This document shows, piece by piece, positions 7,871 to 11,797 of a stretch of 11,797 nucleotides of DNA. Positions within the stretch are counted from its first letter, which is position 1. Each line of letters begins with the position of its first letter. The notes below the pieces were generated by a model, which was given only the letters and a program-made list of their open reading frames with translations, ran no database searches and was not told the origin of the DNA. Origin of the DNA: an uncultured Eubacteriales bacterium (GTDB lineage: Bacteria > Bacillota_A > Clostridia > Oscillospirales > Acutalibacteraceae); contig CAKSGI010000051.1 of the NCBI GenBank assembly GCA_934454005.1, positions 1 to 11,797 of the forward strand, in the 5' to 3' direction. Made by a program: the position numbers and the translations under genes.

Positions 7871-8575
7871 ATGATTTACATAACAGGAGACACTCACGGA
7901 GATTTGGGCAGATTTTCTCAATCAACAGCTAAAAAATTAAAACAAAATGATAATCTTATTATTTGTGGTGATTTTGGTTTTATATGGAATGGAAGCGAAC
8001 AAGAAACTAAAATCCTAAATTCTATAGGAAAACATAAATACAAAGTATTCTTCGTTGATGGAAAACATGAAAATTTTGACCTTTTAAATAAATATAAAAT
8101 TATTGATAGATTTGGTGGTAAAATTCGTCACATATCTGGAAATTTATTTCACATGCTAAGAGGGCAAATCTACACAATAGAAAACAAAAATATTTTTACC
8201 TTTGGTGGAGGTGAAAGCCCTGATAAAGATATACGTATATCGTCTGGAACTTGGTGGCCACAAGAAATGCCTAGTTCCACAGAAATGCAAAACGCTTTAG
8301 AAAATTTAAAATCTTATAACCAAAAAATAAATTATATTATAACTCATGAACCGCCCGCTTTTATAAATAAAATGATGTACAGAAATCATAATGAAATAAA
8401 CCAATTAAAGATTTTCCTCGACTTCATTTCAAAAGAAATTGAATTTGAAAAATGGTTTTTCGGGTGTACCCACATAAATCGAAAAATAACTTTTAAGTAT
8501 TATTCTATATTCAATGATATTATTCCTGTTGAAAAACCTCTTGGAAAAAGACATTTTAAGCATAAAAACAAATAA
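7871..8575 (+). CDS. Calcineurin-like metallophosphoesterase with degenerate metal site
   Basis: A 234-residue, probably cytoplasmic protein of the metallophosphoesterase superfamily; substrate unknown. Motifs in order: GDTHG (D7, H9), GDFGF (D34), GKHENFD (64-70) in place of the usual GNHE, THEPP (H159), and FGCTH (C199, H201) in place of the usual GHxH. By comparison with two-metal enzymes such as GpdQ, all site-A ligands (D7, H9, shared D34, H201) are kept. In site B the Asn is replaced by Lys65 and the first His of GHxH by Cys199, leaving only H159 and the shared Asp. The enzyme may bind one metal, have altered activity, or act as a binding protein. The ATG follows GGAGGT (7856-7861) with 9 nt spacing. 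It has its own promoter and no partner gene. Confidence 0.88.
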   Translation: MIYITGDTHGDLGRFSQSTAKKLKQNDNLIICGDFGFIWNGSEQETKILNSIGKHKYKVFFVDGKHENFDLLNKYKIIDRFGGKIRHISGNLFHMLRGQIYTIENKNIFTFGGGESPDKDIRISSGTWWPQEMPSSTEMQNALENLKSYNQKINYIITHEPPAFINKMMYRNHNEINQLKIFLDFISKEIEFEKWFFGCTHINRKITFKYYSIFNDIIPVEKPLGKRHFKHKNK

Positions 8576-9117
8576 TTTATCCCATTTCCTAGTTTTTATT
8601 ACTAATATATTTACTATATTTTACAATGATAAATAAAAAAAATTAAGAGTTTATATTGTTACATAACAACAATAAAACTCTTAATGATATTAATATATAA
8701 ATAAATCGGATTTTTAGGAATAAAAAAAGAAATTTAAACAAATCGTCAAAAAACTATTAACAGTACAACCATATTTAGATAACCTTTCAAAGGAGATTCG
8801 TAAAACTAAATCCAAAGCAAAAATATATCTAAAGCTACAAAACGCGGCTACAAATAATTAAACATTGATATTCTTATATATAACATTAAAATCTTTATTT
8901 AACAAGTTACACTGTTTGGTGGAAAATCATTTATTATCTTTTTCCCTGCTATTCTTGGTAACCAGTATTATACAAATAGCTATTCTTACCCGTATTACTA
9001 GATATCTCTAGCAACAAAATTATAACACAAAAAAATTAACTTGAACTATATACTTACAAAACATTAATTTTTATGCTAAATAAACAATAAAATTGCAGAA
9101 CTAATAAATGTAATAAA
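8576..9117. other. 542-nt gap without a confident gene
   Basis: The gap holds a strong minus-strand terminator near its left end (8634-8685). One plus-strand reading frame runs from 8724 to 9008 with a single internal TAA (8859-8861) but has no start codon with a ribosome binding site. Two copies of GCTATTCTT occur (about 8951-8985), the second inside the 10-nt palindrome AATAGCTATT. An extended -10 box TGTTATAAT reads leftward at 9027-9019. No tRNA, rRNA, insertion-sequence ends or known riboswitch was recognised. The contents could be a long 3' untranslated region of the Spo0A-like unit, a small RNA, or gene decay. Confidence 0.5.
8634..8685 (-). terminator. Strong minus-strand intrinsic terminator
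   Basis: ATTAAGAGTTT (8642-8652) pairs perfectly with AAACTCTTAAT (8675-8685), and TATTGTT (8654-8660) continues the stem with AACAATA (8668-8674) across a one-base bulge. That gives 18 paired bases around a 7-nt loop. The only T-run is on the minus strand (A8 at 8634-8641 on the plus strand), so it ends leftward transcripts, most likely from the Spo0A-like gene whose stop is 430 nt away. Confidence 0.85.
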
Positions 9118-9873
9118 TTATAGATTATATTCTATTTTCATATTTTCTGCCACGTTAGTCAAAAATATAAGATTGCTAGGTGGTTTTTTATTGTTCTTTA
9201 TAATTTCAGAGAATATTTTTTTATACTCACCTGTTGGGTTGAGCGCAGCTTGTTTTATTGCGTTTCTAATTGCACTTTCTATGCATTGAGAGTTTGTCAA
9301 ATAATTACTCGCAAGCTTAGCATAAATATTCTTTGAAAGATTAATTGCATAGGATTCTTTTAGTATATATCCAATTGATTGTATAATATACTGGTACCCT
9401 AACATACTAGTTGGTATTCCTATAGATATTACCTTTTTTCTTATAAGGTCATCTATATTTTGGGGAAAAGATAAAAAATTATAAGGCTTATTCTCTTTAA
9501 ATACAATCTTTATTGTATTATATAACGACTCTATATTAAACGGTTTTAGCATATAATAGCTTGCACCTAAACCAATTGATTCGTTAGGAATAGATCCTTG
9601 AGATAGTGAGCTAATCATGATCACCTTTGGAACTTTTTCAGGTTTTTTTTCTTTCAATTTATGCAAAACCCCTATTCCATCTAAACCAGGCATTATAACA
9701 TCTAGCAATACAACATCTGGTTGTTTTTCATTTATTGCCTTTATTGCCTCGTACCCATCATGAACTACATCGCAAACATATAAGTCGTCTTTTGAATTAA
9801 GAGACTCCTTTAAAACATAACATTTTTCTTTATTGTCATCTACAATCAAAACGCTTATAAAATTTTGCTTCAC
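9118..9873 (-). CDS. Divergent Spo0A-family response regulator
   Basis: A 251-residue two-domain regulator. The receiver domain (about 5-125) has the acidic pair D12/D13, the phospho-acceptor D58 in LLDVIMP, Ser88 at the usual Thr/Ser switch, and K110 in LKPF, so phosphorylation looks possible. After a short linker, residues about 140-251 align without gaps to the Spo0A effector domain (IGIP...LGYQYI, then AIRNAI). The recognition helix differs: compared with B. subtilis SRVERAIRHA it reads QCIESAIRNA. The two arginines before AIR become Cys197 and Ser200, and the His becomes Asn204; Glu199 and Arg203 remain. DNA specificity may therefore differ from canonical Spo0A. The start chosen is GTG 9873, 7 nt after AGGAG (9885-9881); an upstream in-frame ATG at 9915 lacks such a site. 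The gene begins 10 nt after the preceding gene's stop, and that stop overlaps its ribosome binding site. Confidence 0.85.
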   Translation of the reverse strand: MKQNFISVLIVDDNKEKCYVLKESLNSKDDLYVCDVVHDGYEAIKAINEKQPDVVLLDVIMPGLDGIGVLHKLKEKKPEKVPKVIMISSLSQGSIPNESIGLGASYYMLKPFNIESLYNTIKIVFKENKPYNFLSFPQNIDDLIRKKVISIGIPTSMLGYQYIIQSIGYILKESYAINLSKNIYAKLASNYLTNSQCIESAIRNAIKQAALNPTGEYKKIFSEIIKNNKKPPSNLIFLTNVAENMKIEYNL

Positions 9874-9883
9874 ACTATCACTC

Positions 9884-10171
9884 CTAACTCTTAATAGACA
9901 GCTTATACATATCAAATATTATATCTTTAAAGTTTTCTGTTTTTACGGAATTTTCATATAAATATTTTATTATGTCTAAGACCATTTCTTTTGATGATGA
10001 TATATTCTGAACAGACTCCGAAGTTTCATTATCTTCACATATAGAAAAAACTTGTATACCATATGTGCTATTACCGTCCACTATATCATCAGATAATCTA
10101 TATAAAATTTCTTCTTTTTTTTGAATCCCTTTAATTTCCGAAAATTCTTTTTTAAAAATTGTTTTTACCAT
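9884..10171 (-). CDS. Small conserved-type clostridial protein (DUF6514-like)
   Basis: A 95-residue soluble protein with no signal peptide, membrane helix or Cys cluster. The layout resembles the small clostridial DUF6514 family: a short basic N-terminus, a central YGIQVF strand (37-42), an ISSSKE segment (57-62) and a C-terminal helical stretch YENSVKTENFKDIIFDMY. That match is from memory and is tentative; function unknown. AAAGGAG (10188-10182) lies 10 nt before the ATG. The TAG stop is embedded in the Shine-Dalgarno site of the Spo0A-like gene, so the two are probably co-transcribed and translationally coupled, suggesting the products act together or need matched amounts. Confidence 0.82.
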   Translation of the reverse strand: MVKTIFKKEFSEIKGIQKKEEILYRLSDDIVDGNSTYGIQVFSICEDNETSESVQNISSSKEMVLDIIKYLYENSVKTENFKDIIFDMYKLSIKS

Positions 10172-10231
10172 CGTTAAAATTCTCCTTTGAAAACTTATTA
10201 TATCCGCATTATGAATGCATTAGACAATTAG

Positions 10232-10259
10232 ATTATAATACGAATAAAAATCATTTCAA
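10232..10259 (-). promoter_or_regulatory. Promoter of the small protein/Spo0A-like unit
   Basis: On the minus strand, TTGAAA (10259-10254) and TATAAT (10237-10232) are separated by 16 nt. The transcript would start near 10225. A second TATAAT at 10202-10197, with TTGTCT 19 nt upstream, is less likely because its start would fall on the ribosome binding site. The leader carries a GCATT/AATGC hairpin (10206-10218). Confidence 0.65.
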
Positions 10260-10278
10260 CTGAAAAAAATCGAGTTTT

Positions 10279-10285
10279 TTCGACA
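10279..10285 (-). promoter_or_regulatory. Perfect 0A box (Spo0A-binding site)
   Basis: The minus strand reads TTTTGTCGAAAA, containing the Spo0A core TGTCGAA (10285-10279) and matching the extended TTTGTCRAAA consensus. It lies 19 nt upstream of the -35 box of the small protein/Spo0A-like promoter, centred near -57, a position usual for activation. Confidence 0.6.
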
Positions 10286-10373
10286 AAATTAAAAAAGATT
10301 CGATGAAACTCCTTAAACAAACGTAAATTTAACTAATTTTTAATTGAATATCAAATAACTGTAATTAATTCTG

Positions 10374-10416
10374 CACAGTTTTTTGATTGTTTTTATTGGT
10401 TATCAAAAAATCTGTG
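10374..10416. repeat. Long inverted repeat between the divergent units
   Basis: CACAGTTTTTTGAT (10374-10387) and ATCAAAAAATCTGTG (10402-10416) pair over 14 bp with one bulged base, around a 14-nt loop. AATT blocks outside the arms can extend it. There is no T-run on either side, so it is not a standard terminator. A second palindrome, TTATGA-6-TCATAA (10419-10436), follows directly. The pair lies upstream of the ECF gene and could be an operator or an RNA structure. Confidence 0.6.
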
Positions 10417-10420
10417 AATT

Positions 10421-10448
10421 ATGACAAAAATCATAACTTAAATATATT
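10421..10448 (+). promoter_or_regulatory. Candidate promoter of the ECF S-component gene
   Basis: ATGACA (10421-10426) and TATATT (10443-10448) are spaced by 16 nt, one mismatch each from consensus. The -35 box falls inside the TTATGA/TCATAA palindrome, a layout expected of a repressor operator. The AT-rich background makes this call uncertain. Confidence 0.4.
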
Positions 10449-10521
10449 AAAATTTTTCGCTATAAGCTAATGATAAAAAATTATAGTTTAATAAAAATAA
10501 TCTAGGAAGTTGATATATACT

Positions 10522-11199
10522 ATGATAAAAACTTTATTTTCATTTAATTTCAAAAAATTTTGCATATTCTTGATTTTTATTGTAAGTGCCTTATTATCAT
10601 TTTGGTTCAGTGAAAAAAAATATTATATACTATGCCTTCTCACAATTATATTACTTATTGTATTTTTCTTTTTATCGTTAGAAAAAAGCAATATAAGCTC
10701 TAAATCATTGATCTTAGCTTCCGTATTATCATCTATAGCCGCAACAAGTAGAATTTTATTCTCTATGCTCCCTCAAGTAAAGCCTATGTCCGCTATAATT
10801 ATAATTTCAGGTATATGTTTAGGCCCAAAATTGGGTTTTTTAACTGGAACCTTGTCTGCATTTACATCTAACTTTTTTCTGGGTCAAGGTATATGGACAC
10901 CATGGCAAATGATAACATTTGGTATTATGGGATTTATGGCCGGACTAATATTTAAATCAACACCACACAAAAAATTATGTATATACATATATGGAGCTAT
11001 AGCAGCAATATTTTATGGTTTTATAATGAATTTTTCCTCTTATCTCTTATTCACAGATACTATATCTTTTAATGCATTATTAGCATATCTCTTTTCTGGA
11101 TTTTTAGTGGATATTATTCATTCTATTTCAACTGTAATATTTTTGTTTTTATTATTTGATCCTATATCAAAACAGATAAAAAGGTTGTTAAATAAATAA
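10522..11199 (+). CDS. ECF transporter S component (substrate-binding membrane subunit)
   Basis: A 225-residue integral membrane protein. Two hydrophobic segments (about 12-29 and 35-52) precede a core like ECF S components: SRILFSMLPQVKP (76-88), a glycine-rich GICLGPKLGFLTGTLSAFTSNFF stretch (97-119), GQGIWTPWQM (121-130), a small-residue helix ending GFMAG (137-141), and two or three more helices to 211. Such proteins capture a vitamin or other small molecule and dock on the shared EcfT/EcfA energising module, which is not encoded here. The GQG-WTPWQM signature recalls S components suspected of cobalamin-related transport, but the substrate is not established and no cobalamin riboswitch is seen upstream. 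ATG 10522 is preferred, 12 nt after AGGAAG (10504-10509); an in-frame TTG at 10510 directly abuts that site. The gene stands alone. Confidence 0.82.
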   Translation: MIKTLFSFNFKKFCIFLIFIVSALLSFWFSEKKYYILCLLTIILLIVFFFLSLEKSNISSKSLILASVLSSIAATSRILFSMLPQVKPMSAIIIISGICLGPKLGFLTGTLSAFTSNFFLGQGIWTPWQMITFGIMGFMAGLIFKSTPHKKLCIYIYGAIAAIFYGFIMNFSSYLLFTDTISFNALLAYLFSGFLVDIIHSISTVIFLFLLFDPISKQIKRLLNK

Positions 11200-11332
11200 T
11201 ATTTTGAAGGATAAAAAATCATTTTAACTATTACTCCGATTAATATATTTTAATCCAAAAACTTTAAAATGGCAATATGTAAATAATATTCACTCTTGCC
11301 TCATAAAATCCAATAAGACATGTATGAATATT

Positions 11333-11797
11333 TTATATCTTGTTAATAGCGTACTCAATGTCATTAATAATATCTTTTATATGCTCTATTCCAACAGATA
11401 ATCTAAGAAGATCCGGATATACTCCTGCTTTTATAAGTTGAACATCTGATAATTGCCTATGTGTTGTACTTGCTGGATGCAATATACAAGTTCTAATATC
11501 AGCCACGTGTATTGCTTTTGAGCTTAATTTCATGCTATCCATAAACTTTTGTGCCGATTCTCTTCCTCCTTTTACTCTAAAAGAAATTACTCCTGAACTT
11601 CCATTTTTCATATATATTTGCGATAATCTATAATACTTGTTCCCCTTTAAATTTGGATAATTAACACTAATTACTTTATTATTATTGTTTAAATAATCTG
11701 CAACCTTCATAGCATTTTCACAATGACGTTCAATCCTTATATGAAGTGTTTCTAATCCTAAATTTAATAAAAAGCAATTAGTAGGACTAGGTGTTAC
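11333..11797 (-). CDS. metY: O-acetylhomoserine sulfhydrylase, C-terminal part (cut by right edge)
   Basis: The last 154 residues of a Cys/Met-metabolism PLP enzyme that makes homocysteine from O-acetylhomoserine and sulfide. The frame is open to the window edge; the methionine at 11710 is internal. Family motifs are SPTNCFLLNLGLETL (from the fourth visible residue), HIRIERHCENA, the HVAD...ILHPASTTHRQLSD block, and DLLRLSVGIE, whose Arg binds the substrate carboxylate. The PLP lysine would lie beyond the edge. The HPASTTHRQL block separates it from cystathionine gamma-synthase and methionine gamma-lyase fairly well, though the missing N-terminus leaves some doubt. It is convergent with the ECF gene, with 133 nt between; no strong terminator is seen there, only an all-AT 7-bp stem (11247-11270) and AATATTCA/TGAATATT arms (11285-11332). 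Confidence 0.9.
   Translation of the reverse strand, partial: VTPSPTNCFLLNLGLETLHIRIERHCENAMKVADYLNNNNKVISVNYPNLKGNKYYRLSQIYMKNGSSGVISFRVKGGRESAQKFMDSMKLSSKAIHVADIRTCILHPASTTHRQLSDVQLIKAGVYPDLLRLSVGIEHIKDIINDIEYAINKI

Noticed and set aside
9874..9915. Upstream in-frame ATG giving a 265-residue Spo0A-like protein
   Set aside because: The extra residues come from DNA coding for the end of the upstream gene and the ribosome binding site; GTG 9873 has AGGAG at 7 nt and gives a normal receiver start.
10510..10521. TTG start four codons before the chosen ATG of the ECF component
   Set aside because: The TTG touches the AGGAAG site with no spacer, so ATG 10522 is more likely.
10286..10521. Cobalamin or other known vitamin riboswitch upstream of the ECF component
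   Set aside because: None of the recognisable conserved cores, such as a B12 box, is present; only simple palindromes are seen.
1..11797. CRISPR arrays, tRNA or rRNA genes, insertion sequences, phage modules
   Set aside because: No regularly spaced repeats, cloverleaf-like segments, transposase motifs or terminal inverted repeats with target duplications were recognised.

Overview
The window is AT-rich DNA of the kind found in low-GC Gram-positive anaerobes. Strong AGGAGG-type ribosome binding sites, sigma-A-type promoters, a T-box leader, a Spo0A-family regulator and an ECF-type transporter component all point to class Clostridia. A relative of Peptostreptococcaceae is plausible, but the sequence alone cannot fix the species.

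Layout, left to right. (1) Positions 1-300 are a divergent promoter region: the first codons of an unidentified minus-strand gene run off the left edge, and a promoter for serC faces right. (2) 301-2574 is a two-gene serine operon, serC then serA; no serB is in view. (3) 2640-5654, minus strand, is a large YfhO-family polytopic membrane protein with its own promoter. (4) 5794-7620 is a self-contained unit: a near-perfect promoter, a T-box leader whose specifier codon reads UGG (Trp), its intrinsic terminator, a TrpB2-type tryptophan synthase beta chain without trpA, and a terminator. (5) 7871-8575 is a single metallophosphoesterase that has lost two metal ligands. (6) 8576-9117 has no confident gene. 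It holds a minus-strand terminator, short repeats and an almost-open reading frame. (7) 9118-10171, minus strand, is a two-gene unit: a small DUF6514-like protein followed by a divergent Spo0A-family response regulator, with a textbook 0A box upstream. (8) 10522-11199 encodes an ECF transporter S component, divergent from the Spo0A-like unit and preceded by nested inverted repeats. (9) 11333 to the right edge, minus strand, is the C-terminal part of an O-acetylhomoserine sulfhydrylase.

How the genes fit together (inference): serine from SerC/SerA is the co-substrate of the TrpB reaction, so amino-acid supply is the main theme. TrpB2 appears to be switched on when tRNA-Trp is uncharged and, with no trpA nearby, may serve to salvage indole. 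The Spo0A-like unit and the ECF component share an intergenic region rich in palindromes. The most notable oddities are the altered DNA-recognition helix of the Spo0A paralogue beside a perfect 0A box, and the paired loss of site-B metal ligands in the metallophosphoesterase.
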